From positions 124,001 through 188,000 of the forward strand of contig NZ_PFXK01000007.1 in assembly GCF_002812955.1 (NCBI RefSeq): a DNA stretch of 64,000 bases, given 5' to 3'. This document shows positions 55,653-64,000 of this stretch, piece by piece (within the stretch, counting starts at the first letter, position 1; each line of letters begins with the position of its first letter). The position numbers were made by a program, and so were the translations under genes. Source of the DNA: Vibrio sp. HA2012 (GTDB lineage: Bacteria > Pseudomonadota > Gammaproteobacteria > Enterobacterales > Vibrionaceae). The notes below the pieces were generated by a model, which was not told the origin of the DNA, searched no databases, and worked only from the letters and a program-made list of their open reading frames with translations.

Positions 55653-57419
55653 ATGCGCCGTTTCATCTACATACTGCTGCTCACACTGCTTTCGGTCTCG
55701 CTTCCGGCTCACGCCTTGTTCGACAATAAAAGTCAGGCATTCGGCAATAACAATTCTGAATTTGTCACTGTCGAACAAGCTTTTCCTTTGATTGTCGAAC
55801 AGATAGATCATCAGGTGTATATCAGTTGGGATGTCCGGCCCGGCTACTATCTGTATCAGGATAAAATTACCATTTCGGCTGAAAACGCTCATCTGGGTAT
55901 AATCGATATGCAAAATGGTACTCCCTATCTGGATGATTTTTTTGGTGAAGTAACCATCTATACCGAACCGCTTCATCTTCGGATCCCCCTGCTGTCAGCC
56001 GATACCGGCGCACAGCTGATTATTCAGTATCAGGGTTGTGCCAAAGCCGGGTTCTGTTATCCGCCGGAAACCCGCACCTTCCCGCTGACACAAGTTTCAG
56101 CCACAACACAGGAAGCACAAAACATCAGCGGAACAACCGCGGAGAGCCGGAGAAATATCCCTGCAGAACAGTTATCTCTGGCAGAGAAACTACAACAGAG
56201 TGCCTGGACCCCCATGCTGTTCCTGCTTCTTGGTGCTGGTCTGGCCTTTACACCATGTGTGTTTCCCATGTACCCAATCCTGACCGGTATCGTACTGGGT
56301 GGAGGTAAACGCAGTACCGGCCGGGCATTCAGTTTGTCTTTTGCCTATGTGCAGGGCATGGCACTGACTTATACCCTGCTTGGACTAGTCGTCGCTTCAG
56401 CCGGCCTGCAGTTTCAGGCAACATTGCAGCATCCCTATGTTCTGACCGGGCTAAGCCTGATGTTTATTTTACTCGCCCTGTCAATGTTTGGTCTGTTCAC
56501 CCTCCAGTTACCCGCAGCGGTTCAGACCCGGCTCAATGCACTCAGTAATCGTCAGCATGGCGGTCAGCTCTCCGGCGTATTTCTGATGGGGGTTATTTCC
56601 GGACTGGTCTGCTCCCCCTGCACCACAGCACCACTATCCGGTGCACTATTATACGTTGCTCAGAGCGGAGATCTGTTAACGGGAGGCCTCGCTCTGTATG
56701 CTCTGGGACTGGGTATGGGGATTCCGCTGATTATGGTGGCCGTATTCGGTAACCAGCTACTGCCCAAAGCCGGGGAGTGGATGGACAGAATCAAGATACT
56801 GTTTGGTTTTATTCTGCTGGCAGCACCAATCTATCTGCTGGAACGCCTGCTTCCGGAAATAGTATCAACCACGCTCTGGTCTCTGCTGGGAATCACCCTG
56901 TTTGGCTGGCTTTATCATATCAAAAACACTCTCGAATTCGGCGGCTGGAAGCAAAGCCTGCTCGGTATTATTGCGGTTCTGGGTCTGCTGGGCTCTGGCA
57001 TGCCCCTGTATCAAAGCTGGTTCGGTTCAACAGAAACGACAACAGAACACAGTCTCCGTTTTCAGCCGATCCGTAACGTTGAAGAGCTTGAACAGCAGTT
57101 GCTGTTGGCAAAAGCTGCCGGAAAGCCAGTGATGCTGGATTTCTATGCTGACTGGTGTGTCGCCTGTCTGGAGTTTGAAAAATATACGTTCCCGGCACCT
57201 GCAGTCAGAACTGCCCTAAATAATTATGTGCTGCTTCAGGCCGATGTTACCGGCAATACAGCCGAGGATACAGAACTGTTTGAGCGCCTCCGCGTAATGG
57301 GCCTGCCAACCATCGATTTCTGGGATCGTCACGGACAATACTATCCGGAAGCAAGGATTACCGGATATATGGAAGCAGAAGAATTCAGTTCTCATTTGAC
57401 ATATCTTGGATCTCAATAA
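55653..57419 (+). CDS. dsbD: Thiol:disulfide interchange protein DsbD
   Basis: A 588-residue membrane reductase that carries electrons from cytoplasmic thioredoxin to the periplasm. It has a signal peptide (to about residue 22), an N-terminal domain with the redox pair in CAKAGFC (about 129-135), eight transmembrane segments with the pair formed by [10 protein letters not shown] (about 204-213) and CSPCTTAPL (about 321-329), and a C-terminal thioredoxin-like domain with DWCVAC (about 500-505). All three cysteine pairs are intact. It keeps DsbC, DsbG and cytochrome c maturation factors reduced. Confidence 0.96.
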   Translation: MRRFIYILLLTLLSVSLPAHALFDNKSQAFGNNNSEFVTVEQAFPLIVEQIDHQVYISWDVRPGYYLYQDKITISAENAHLGIIDMQNGTPYLDDFFGEVTIYTEPLHLRIPLLSADTGAQLIIQYQGCAKAGFCYPPETRTFPLTQVSATTQEAQNISGTTAESRRNIPAEQLSLAEKLQQSAWTPMLFLLLGAGLAFTPCVFPMYPILTGIVLGGGKRSTGRAFSLSFAYVQGMALTYTLLGLVVASAGLQFQATLQHPYVLTGLSLMFILLALSMFGLFTLQLPAAVQTRLNALSNRQHGGQLSGVFLMGVISGLVCSPCTTAPLSGALLYVAQSGDLLTGGLALYALGLGMGIPLIMVAVFGNQLLPKAGEWMDRIKILFGFILLAAPIYLLERLLPEIVSTTLWSLLGITLFGWLYHIKNTLEFGGWKQSLLGIIAVLGLLGSGMPLYQSWFGSTETTTEHSLRFQPIRNVEELEQQLLLAKAAGKPVMLDFYADWCVACLEFEKYTFPAPAVRTALNNYVLLQADVTGNTAEDTELFERLRVMGLPTIDFWDRHGQYYPEARITGYMEAEEFSSHLTYLGSQ

Positions 57420-57530
57420 CAGCAATATGATACAGCCGAATATGTGATATTACTCACATCAACCCGATTGAGAGCCTTTATCATACATAAGTTTCCGGCT
57501 AACCCTATTCCCTGCACCATAAGGAAATCT

Positions 57531-58139
57531 ATGCACTCTCTTATCAAAGAAATCCGCGCAATTGCCCAGACGGGCCTGCACTATGTGCAGGATCCTTTCG
57601 ATAAAGAACGTTATGAACGTCTGGCAGCTATCAGCCATGAGCTGTACGCCATGTACAGTAAAGCGGATCTGAAAACCATCGAACATTTTTTCTTTCCTGA
57701 ACGGGGATACGCCACCCCGAAAGTGGATCTGCGCTGTTGTATCATCAAAGATGGGAAGATCCTGCTGGTGAAAGAAAAATCAGACGGAAAATGGACCATG
57801 CCTGGCGGATGGGCCGATCAGAACGAAACTCCGCTGCAGGGGATCATCCGGGAGGTACAGGAAGAAGCAGGATATCAGATTAAAAACTGCCGTTTGTATG
57901 CCGTTCGGGATCGTGACAGCCATCCTTATACACCCAAATTTCCTGCCACAGTTTACAAACTGTTTTTTGTCGCCGAAGCGGATGAAGGGCATTTTGAAGA
58001 AAATACAGAAATTACCGAACTGGATTTTTTCCTGCCAGATCAACTACCGGAACTTTCCGAAGACCGGATCCTGACAGAAGACATCACTGCCGGTTTTGCT
58101 GCATTCGCCCTGCCGACCATCCCTGTCAGCGTAGATTAA
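57531..58139 (+). CDS. NUDIX hydrolase with an N-terminal NUDIX-associated domain
   Basis: A 202-residue pyrophosphohydrolase. The complete Nudix box is present as GGWADQNETPLQGI and IREVQEEAGY (about residues 89-112), matching G-x5-E-x7-REUxEExGU. An N-terminal helical domain (about 1-60, including HELYAMYSKADLKTIEHFFFPERGYATPK) is typical of enzymes cleaving X-linked nucleoside diphosphates, possibly ADP-ribose. The exact substrate is unknown. The ATG at 57531 has an AAGGAAA ribosome-binding site; the frame start at 57444 is rejected. It converges with the MFS gene with only six bases between the stops. Confidence 0.87.
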   Translation: MHSLIKEIRAIAQTGLHYVQDPFDKERYERLAAISHELYAMYSKADLKTIEHFFFPERGYATPKVDLRCCIIKDGKILLVKEKSDGKWTMPGGWADQNETPLQGIIREVQEEAGYQIKNCRLYAVRDRDSHPYTPKFPATVYKLFFVAEADEGHFEENTEITELDFFLPDQLPELSEDRILTEDITAGFAAFALPTIPVSVD

Positions 58140-58145
58140 ATTTGC

Positions 58146-59321
58146 TCAGCGAACCTGCTCAGCAGGTTTGCTTTCTATCACAGAACATTTAGGCTCGACC
58201 CGGATAAACAGAGCCAGCAACCCCATCACGGCCATACCCCAGAAGATATTGGCTCCCCAGCGCTCGAACCCCCAGCCACTGATCGTGGTCATCAGTGCCA
58301 TAAAGGCCCCCAGCGGGATAGCATTATACAACGCCTGCAGTGGTACCATCCGGCTCTGCGGTGCACTCTGAATATAGCGAATAGCCGCAATATGAGCGAT
58401 GGCAAATGTCATCCCGTGCATCATCTGAATCAATGCAAGCCCCCACAGTTCCGTGGTTGCTGCAGTCAGTGTCCAGCGCAGCATGACCCCAACAGCCGAA
58501 GCCGTAAACATGGCCCGCATTCCCCATCCGGTAAACAGCCTTTTACTGACCGCGAAAACAGCGATTTCCGAGATCACTCCCAGACTCCACAGATAACCGA
58601 TAATGTCTTCCGAATGTCCGGCCCCTTTCCAGTAAATAGAACTGAAACTGTAATAAGCGGCATGACTACCCTGGATCAGCGAAATAAGAAGCAAAAAACG
58701 AACGACCTCTTTATCACTCAGCAGTGAGAATAATTTGGGTCTGACTGCCGACTCTCCGCTATCGGATACAGGCACGGGAACAGGGTTACGCATCGTCAAC
58801 AGCAGAGAAACGATTGTGCCCGCCAGTGCTGTCCAGACAATAGCCTGACTACCGAACTGAGCAATCAGAAAGCCAACCACACTGGAACCACAGATAAAGG
58901 CAATCGACCCCCACAAGCGGGTTCTTCCGTAATCCAGCATTTTCAGTTTAGAGTAATAGTTGGTCATTGCATCAGAAAGCGGAATAGCCGGACCACAACA
59001 GAGATTAAACAGCACCGTCGCCAACAGCATCAGCCAGAAATTCCCGCCGGTAGCAAAGTGGAAGGCGATAAACAGTACCGACCCCAGACTCAGCCAGCGC
59101 AATGCCGGGATCAGATGTTCAACCCGGTGCAGACGTGGCGTAAGAAGTAGGTTGGACACACAGCGGGTTGCAAAACTGACCCCGATTAACAACCCGATAT
59201 TGGCAGCCGATACCCCCTGCCCCTCAAACCATAATCCCCAGAACGGGATATAAACCCCATAAGAGAAGAAAAAGCCGAGGAAATACTGAGAAATCCATGC
59301 ATAAGGGGATGGTGACAGCAT
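58146..59321 (-). CDS. MFS transporter, HcaT-like (3-phenylpropionate permease family)
   Basis: A 391-residue major facilitator protein with 12 predicted transmembrane segments. The start block SQYFLGFFFSYGVYIPFWGLW, the LLIGVSFATRCVSN loop and the DYGRTRLWGSIAFI block resemble HcaT and the LacY-related MFS_1-like group. In E. coli HcaT is a putative phenylpropionate transporter. No aromatic catabolic genes are nearby, so the substrate is uncertain. Confidence 0.83.
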   Translation of the reverse strand: MLSPSPYAWISQYFLGFFFSYGVYIPFWGLWFEGQGVSAANIGLLIGVSFATRCVSNLLLTPRLHRVEHLIPALRWLSLGSVLFIAFHFATGGNFWLMLLATVLFNLCCGPAIPLSDAMTNYYSKLKMLDYGRTRLWGSIAFICGSSVVGFLIAQFGSQAIVWTALAGTIVSLLLTMRNPVPVPVSDSGESAVRPKLFSLLSDKEVVRFLLLISLIQGSHAAYYSFSSIYWKGAGHSEDIIGYLWSLGVISEIAVFAVSKRLFTGWGMRAMFTASAVGVMLRWTLTAATTELWGLALIQMMHGMTFAIAHIAAIRYIQSAPQSRMVPLQALYNAIPLGAFMALMTTISGWGFERWGANIFWGMAVMGLLALFIRVEPKCSVIESKPAEQVR

Positions 59322-59684
59322 AAACAGGTCCTAATGGTAGAACAGACAGAAAACGGCATTATTATGCCCCTGTTTGAATGCTGAAAAAAGGGAATAAGTC
59401 GAGAATGATTTTTCCCCGTTATAGCAAACCGGGCCGATACAGCCGATCTGCACATTTTTGCTTACTTACTTTTTACGCACACAGGAAAAAGTGTTAACCC
59501 TGTTACAATCAAAACAGTTAATCATGGTGATTAGACCAGTAAATTGCTGCTATTTGCTGTGATTTATCTATAATCGTCAGTTAATTTGATAATTGATGAG
59601 ATTCTTACTGGAATTTTGTCTTAAAGCTTCAGATAATAACTGTTATATATTTTTATAACCACGTTAAACGGAGATGACTTCAAG
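59322..59684 (+). promoter_or_regulatory. Upstream region of aroQ-accBC
   Basis: A 363-bp AT-rich gap with no supported gene. A perfect TATAAT lies at 59569-59574 with a weak CTGCTA -35 sixteen bases before it. This would give a leader of about 105 nucleotides before aroQ, whose ribosome-binding site is CGGAGAT. Confidence 0.5.
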
Positions 59685-60134
59685 ATGCCTGCAAAATTAC
59701 GCATTCTGCTCTTAAATGGTCCAAATCTGAATCTGTTGGGTGTTCGTGAGCCGGGACATTACGGAGCTCAAACCCTGAGTCAGATTGTTGACGAGCTGGA
59801 AACTCTGGCAACTGAATCCGGCGTGGAGCTGACACATTTACAGTCAAACCGGGAATATGAGCTGATAGAAGCCATTCATCAGGCACATAACCATGTGGAT
59901 TTCATCATTATCAACCCGGCCGCTTTTACCCATACCAGCGTTGCGATTCGTGATGCACTGCTGGGTGTCTCGATTCCTTTTATCGAAGTACACCTGTCCA
60001 ATGTGCATGCACGCGAACCGTTCCGTCATCATTCCTATCTGTCCGATAAGGCTGTAGGCGTGATTTGTGGCTTAGGAGCACAAGGGTACCAATTTGCACT
60101 GACTGCAGCAATTAAGTATTTAACCAATGCCTGA
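59685..60134 (+). CDS. aroQ: Type II 3-dehydroquinate dehydratase
   Basis: A 149-residue dodecameric shikimate-pathway enzyme that converts 3-dehydroquinate to 3-dehydroshikimate. The start block [20 protein letters not shown] (about 8-27) contains the flexible active loop with the catalytic tyrosine and arginine; [16 protein letters not shown] (about 77-92) and [17 protein letters not shown] (about 103-119) complete the site. It heads aroQ-accB-accC, a common gammaproteobacterial order. Confidence 0.98.
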   Translation: MPAKLRILLLNGPNLNLLGVREPGHYGAQTLSQIVDELETLATESGVELTHLQSNREYELIEAIHQAHNHVDFIIINPAAFTHTSVAIRDALLGVSIPFIEVHLSNVHAREPFRHHSYLSDKAVGVICGLGAQGYQFALTAAIKYLTNA

Positions 60135-60230
60135 TTAATACGGTCATACATAACGAACGAGTAAGAACGAACTAATTTCACTCCCTTCTGTCTGAACGGG
60201 AATGACTCACGAAATAAAGAGAAAGACACT

Positions 60231-60692
60231 ATGGATATCCGTAAAATTAAAAAGCTTATCGAATTAGTTGAAGAATCTGGTATCGCCGAGCTTGAAATCT
60301 CTGAAGGTGAAGAGTCGGTACGCATCAGCCGTGCTGGTAATATTGCCCCTCAAATGATGGCACCAATGCAATATGCAGCGGCTCCGGCTCCAGTGGCTGC
60401 TCCTGCCGCTCCAGTAGAATCCGCTCCAGCTGCACCTGCGGCTCCAGCCGAACCAACGGGTCACAAAGTCCTTTCTCCAATGGTCGGCACTTTCTACCGC
60501 TCACCAAGCCCGGAAGCGAAATCATTCATCGAAATAGGTCAGACAGTTAACGTTGGCGACACTCTGTGTATCGTTGAAGCAATGAAGATGATGAATCAGA
60601 TTGAAGCAGATAAAGCAGGTATCGTCACTGCTATCCTTGTTGAAGATGGTCATCCGGTTGAATTCGATCAGCCTCTTGTTATCATCGAATAA
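60231..60692 (+). CDS. accB: Biotin carboxyl carrier protein of acetyl-CoA carboxylase
   Basis: A 153-residue carrier. An N-terminal region (about 1-35) and a flexible alanine/proline-rich linker (about 45-78) are followed by the biotinyl domain with the biotinylation motif [14 protein letters not shown] (about 117-130), where the lysine between the two methionines is modified. It moves carboxyl groups from AccC to the AccAD transferase for fatty acid synthesis. It precedes accC by 14 bp. Confidence 0.98.
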   Translation: MDIRKIKKLIELVEESGIAELEISEGEESVRISRAGNIAPQMMAPMQYAAAPAPVAAPAAPVESAPAAPAAPAEPTGHKVLSPMVGTFYRSPSPEAKSFIEIGQTVNVGDTLCIVEAMKMMNQIEADKAGIVTAILVEDGHPVEFDQPLVIIE

Positions 60693-60706
60693 TAGGTATT
60701 GGTCAT

Positions 60707-62050
60707 ATGTTAGATAAATTAGTCATCGCGAACCGGGGTGAAATTGCCCTGCGTATTCTTCGCGCATGTAAAGAGTTAGGCATCAAAACCGTTGCCGTGC
60801 ACTCGACTGCAGACCGGGATCTGAAACACGTACTGCTGGCAGATGAATCTATCTGTATCGGTCCTGCCCGTGGTATCGACAGCTACCTGAATATTCCCCG
60901 TATTATCTCTGCAGCAGAAGTGACTGGCGCAGTAGCCATCCACCCGGGATACGGTTTCCTGTCTGAGAATGCCGACTTTGCTGAACAGGTTGAGCGCAGC
61001 GGCTTTATTTTTGTCGGTCCGAAAGCAGAAACGATTCGTATGATGGGTGACAAAGTGTCTGCCATTACCGCGATGAAAAAAGCTGGTGTGCCTTGTGTAC
61101 CGGGTTCTGACGGCCCGCTGAATGACGATTCTGAAGTCAACAAGGCCCATGCAAAACGTATCGGCTATCCGGTTATTATCAAAGCCTCTGGTGGCGGTGG
61201 CGGCCGGGGTATGCGTGTTGTCCGTAATGAGAAAGATCTGGTCGAAGCCATTGCAATGACCCGTGCGGAAGCGAAAGCGGCTTTCAACAACGACATGGTT
61301 TATATGGAAAAATTCCTGGAAAACCCTCGTCATGTAGAAGTTCAGATTATCGCGGACGGTCAAGGCGGAGCTATCCATCTGGGCGAACGTGACTGTTCTA
61401 TGCAGCGTCGCCACCAAAAAGTGGTGGAAGAAGCTCCGGCTCCGGGCATTACTGAAGAGATGCGTAAATATATCGGTGAACGCTGTACCCGTGCTTGTAT
61501 CGAAATCGGCTACCGTGGTGCCGGTACATTTGAATTCCTGTATGAAAACGGTGAATTCTACTTTATCGAGATGAACACCCGTATTCAGGTAGAGCATCCG
61601 GTAACTGAAATGGTCACCGGTGTGGATTTGATCAAAGAGCAGCTACGTGTTGCCGCCGGTCAGCCACTGTCGTTCACTCAGAACGATATCAAGATCCACG
61701 GTCATGCTATCGAATGTCGTATCAACGCCGAAGATCCTGAACGCTTCCTGCCTTGTCCGGGCAAAATCGAACGTTTCCATTCTCCGGGTGGCATGGGCGT
61801 ACGCTGGGAATCACATATTTACACCGGCTATACCGTTCCACCGCATTATGATTCCATGATCGGCAAACTGATCACCTTCGGTGAAAACCGGGATGTCGCC
61901 ATTGCGCGGATGAGAAATGCGCTGGCCGAAATGATTGTTGAAGGCATCAAAACCAATGTGCCTCTTCAACAGGACATCATGAATGACGAAAACTTCCAGC
62001 ATGGTGGTGCCAATATCCATTATCTGGAGAAAAAGCTGGGATTGCAGTAA
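60707..62050 (+). CDS. accC: Biotin carboxylase subunit of acetyl-CoA carboxylase
   Basis: A 447-residue ATP-grasp enzyme that carboxylates the biotin on AccB. The start [24 protein letters not shown] and the glycine-rich ATP loop [14 protein letters not shown] (about 159-172) are diagnostic, as are the [14 protein letters not shown] catalytic block (about 288-301) and the C-terminal biotin carboxylase domain. It is cotranscribed with accB. Confidence 0.99.
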   Translation: MLDKLVIANRGEIALRILRACKELGIKTVAVHSTADRDLKHVLLADESICIGPARGIDSYLNIPRIISAAEVTGAVAIHPGYGFLSENADFAEQVERSGFIFVGPKAETIRMMGDKVSAITAMKKAGVPCVPGSDGPLNDDSEVNKAHAKRIGYPVIIKASGGGGGRGMRVVRNEKDLVEAIAMTRAEAKAAFNNDMVYMEKFLENPRHVEVQIIADGQGGAIHLGERDCSMQRRHQKVVEEAPAPGITEEMRKYIGERCTRACIEIGYRGAGTFEFLYENGEFYFIEMNTRIQVEHPVTEMVTGVDLIKEQLRVAAGQPLSFTQNDIKIHGHAIECRINAEDPERFLPCPGKIERFHSPGGMGVRWESHIYTGYTVPPHYDSMIGKLITFGENRDVAIARMRNALAEMIVEGIKTNVPLQQDIMNDENFQHGGANIHYLEKKLGLQ

Positions 62051-62074
62051 GTCATCCGTTTCAGTATTGAATAC

Positions 62075-62109
62075 AAGGGCGGCGAGGCACATTATCTCCG
62101 CCCTTTTTT
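62075..62109 (+). terminator. Terminator of accBC
   Basis: AAGGGCGG / CCGCCCTT stem (62075-62082 and 62098-62105) followed by T residues, about 25 bp after the accC stop. Confidence 0.8.
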
Positions 62110-62176
62110 ATTTTTTCTTGCCGGACATCTGCTAAACTCCCCCACACATTTAACCGTTCAAACCGAGAGTGTTCCC

Positions 62177-63064
62177 ATGCCCTGGATTCAAATCAAACTC
62201 AATGCCACCGATACAAATGCAGAGTCAATCGGCGATATGCTGATGGAAGAGACCGGTGCACTGTCTGTAACCTTTCTGGATGCAAAAGATACCCCTGTAT
62301 TTGAGCCCCTGCCGGGTGAAACCCGTCTGTGGGGAGAAACGGATGTCGTTGCTTTATACGACGCTGAAGTCGATACCGCATTGGTTCTGGAACAGATTAA
62401 AGCCTCCCGTCTGCTGGAAGAAGGTTTTGCCTTCAAGATCGAACAGCTGGAAGATAAAGACTGGGAACGCGAGTGGATGGAAAACTTCCACCCGATGCAG
62501 TTTGGCAAACGCTTGTGGATCTGCCCTAGCTGGCGTGAAATCCCCGAGCCTGACGCAGTAAACGTAATGCTGGACCCGGGTCTGGCCTTTGGTACAGGGA
62601 CTCACCCGACAACCTCTCTGTGTCTGGAATGGCTGGAAGGCCTGGATCTGCAGGGTAAAACTGTGGTCGATTTCGGCTGTGGCTCTGGCATTCTTGCTAT
62701 CGCAGCCATCAAACTGGGTGCCGAAAAAGTTATCGGTATCGATATCGATCCACAGGCAATTCTTGCTTCTACAGCGAATGCAGAACGTAATGGTGTCGCT
62801 GAACAACTGGAACTGTACCTACCTAAAGACCAGCCGGCCGATCTGCAGGCTGATGTCGTGGTTGCTAATATTCTGGCGGGCCCGCTACGCGATCTTTCTC
62901 CTGTGATCAAGGGGCTGATTAAACCAGAAGGCCTACTTGCTATGTCCGGCGTACTGGATACTCAGGCAGAAGATGTTGCCGGTTACTACCGTGACGAGCT
63001 GAACATCGAACCGATTGTTGAGATGCAGGAGTGGTGCCGGATTGCAGGACAAAAACGAGCATAA
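62177..63064 (+). CDS. prmA: Ribosomal protein L11 methyltransferase
   Basis: A 295-residue SAM-dependent enzyme that trimethylates L11. An N-terminal substrate-recognition domain (about 1-55) and linker lead to a Rossmann methyltransferase domain with [15 protein letters not shown] (about 132-146), motif [16 protein letters not shown] (about 163-177) and motif [12 protein letters not shown] (about 228-237). It is followed by dusB, the conserved order in this group. Confidence 0.98.
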   Translation: MPWIQIKLNATDTNAESIGDMLMEETGALSVTFLDAKDTPVFEPLPGETRLWGETDVVALYDAEVDTALVLEQIKASRLLEEGFAFKIEQLEDKDWEREWMENFHPMQFGKRLWICPSWREIPEPDAVNVMLDPGLAFGTGTHPTTSLCLEWLEGLDLQGKTVVDFGCGSGILAIAAIKLGAEKVIGIDIDPQAILASTANAERNGVAEQLELYLPKDQPADLQADVVVANILAGPLRDLSPVIKGLIKPEGLLAMSGVLDTQAEDVAGYYRDELNIEPIVEMQEWCRIAGQKRA

Positions 63065-63214
63065 CAAGCTTGCTTTTATAAATTAAAAGGCTAATTGACT
63101 GAAAAACATGCAATTTAAAAAACAAATTGTAAAATGCTCAAAAATTAGTCTTTTCACGCACCGAAAAAATGCGTAAAATGCGCGCCCTTACTGGTACAGA
63201 ACGATGATGCTGTT

Positions 63215-64000
63215 TTGAAAATCGGAAACTATCAACTTAAGAACAATCTGATTGTTGCCCCTATGGCAGGTGTCACCGATCGACCTTTTCGTGAGTTGTG
63301 TCTCCGGTATGGCGCAGGTATGGCTGTCAGTGAAATGATGTCCTCCAACCCGCGTCTGTGGAAAACATCAAAATCGAAACAGCGCATGGTACACGAGGGC
63401 GAATCCGGTATTCGCTCGGTACAGATTGCAGGCGCAGATCCTCAGCTTATGGCTGAAGCTGCACGGCACAGTGTTGAGAACGGTGCGCAAATCATTGATA
63501 TCAACATGGGGTGCCCAGCCAAAAAGGTGAATAAGAAACTGGCAGGCTCAGCCCTGCTTCAATACCCAGAAATCATCAAACAGATTCTGACCGCGGTAGT
63601 TGAGGCAGTGGAGGTTCCTGTTACTCTGAAAACCCGTACCGGCTGGAACACAGACAATAAGAACTGTGTTTCCATTGCACAAATGGCCGAAGACTGCGGC
63701 ATACAGGCACTGGCTCTGCACGGTCGCACCAGAACCTGTATGTACAAAGGCGAGGCAGAATACGACAGCATTAAAGCCGTCAAAGCCGCAATTTCCATCC
63801 CTGTCATTGCCAACGGCGATATCGACAGCCCGGAAAAAGCGCGCTATGTACTGGATTATACCGGTGCGGATGCTTTAATGATTGGACGCCCTGCTCAGGG
63901 GCGACCATGGATTTTCCAGGAAATCCGTCACTATTTGGAAAACGGCACCAAAATGCCCGAGCTTTCCTCCGGGGAAGTAAAAGGTATTTTGCTTGGCCAT
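63215..64000 (+). CDS. dusB: tRNA-dihydrouridine synthase B (3' end beyond the window)
   Basis: 262 codons of an FMN-dependent TIM-barrel enzyme that reduces uridines of tRNA. The frame starts at a TTG (63215) giving [25 protein letters not shown], which aligns with DusB; no ATG or GTG occurs in frame close upstream. The catalytic cysteine is in [10 protein letters not shown] (about residue 98-107), with the HGRTR block (about 170-174) and [18 protein letters not shown] site (about 220-234). It is cut by the window edge. In related genomes fis follows. Confidence 0.94.
   Translation, partial: MKIGNYQLKNNLIVAPMAGVTDRPFRELCLRYGAGMAVSEMMSSNPRLWKTSKSKQRMVHEGESGIRSVQIAGADPQLMAEAARHSVENGAQIIDINMGCPAKKVNKKLAGSALLQYPEIIKQILTAVVEAVEVPVTLKTRTGWNTDNKNCVSIAQMAEDCGIQALALHGRTRTCMYKGEAEYDSIKAVKAAISIPVIANGDIDSPEKARYVLDYTGADALMIGRPAQGRPWIFQEIRHYLENGTKMPELSSGEVKGILLGH

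Noticed and set aside
60776-61597. 273-codon minus-strand frame inside accC
   Set aside because: Antisense to the highly conserved accC; composition (rich in F, H, T, R) is typical of a reverse-frame shadow.

Overview
This 64 kb window is a stretch of a gammaproteobacterial chromosome and looks like Vibrionaceae (Vibrio or a close relative). The strongest markers are an AphA-type PadR quorum-sensing regulator, an ArgH fused to a C-terminal N-acetyltransferase domain, the gene run metJ-rpmE-priA-cytR-ftsN-hslVU-menA-rraA-zapB-glpX, cpxPRA, and an argE / argCBGH divergon. Genes are densely packed, G+C is close to half, and no insertion sequence, prophage, tRNA, rRNA or CRISPR array was recognised. 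The species cannot be named from the sequence alone.

Layout. 1-765: 3' end of an HD-GYP cyclic-di-GMP phosphodiesterase. 766-11103: a complete hexuronate catabolic locus. It has eda and kdgK, an ExuR/UxuR-type GntR regulator, a three-gene TRAP uptake system (dctP-dctQ-dctM) and, divergently, uxaC-uxaB-uxaA. Repeated 12-bp operators (TTGGTATAACAA type) and two CRP-like sites lie in the control regions. 11124-12507: yheU and crp. 12538-16683: a membrane glycan/lipid-modification cassette made of an ArnC/GtrB-like GT2, a UPF0104/LPG-synthase-type membrane protein, an ArnT-like GT39 and a PAP2 phosphatase. 16752-19268: groEL, groES and a small DUF3624-type protein. 19411-25801: arginine biosynthesis. 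26051-30642: ppc, aphA and metF. 30850-34976: metL, metB and metJ with tandem MetJ boxes. 35082-48170: malic enzyme, L31, PriA, CytR, FtsN, HslVU, MenA, RraA, ZapB, GlpX, a SufR-like regulator, and DUF3135 and DUF805 proteins. 48420-54890: tpiA, pfkA, fieF, cpxP / cpxRA and trmL. 54984-64000: fxsA, dsbD, a NUDIX hydrolase, an HcaT-like MFS carrier, aroQ-accB-accC, prmA, and dusB, which runs off the end.

How the parts work together. The TRAP system imports hexuronates. UxaC, UxaB and UxaA convert galacturonate (or glucuronate) to KDG, and KdgK and Eda cleave it to pyruvate and glyceraldehyde-3-phosphate. Control is inferred to combine the local GntR repressor with CRP, whose gene is nearby. 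CpxP/CpxRA, DsbD and the two sigma-32-like promoters (groES, hslV) belong to envelope and heat-stress responses.

Most of the window is ordinary core genome. The parts that deserve a second look are the four-gene glycan/lipid cassette next to crp, the SufR-like iron-sulphur regulator after glpX, the structured pfkA leader, the long aphA upstream region, and the small paired-CxxC membrane protein beside groES.
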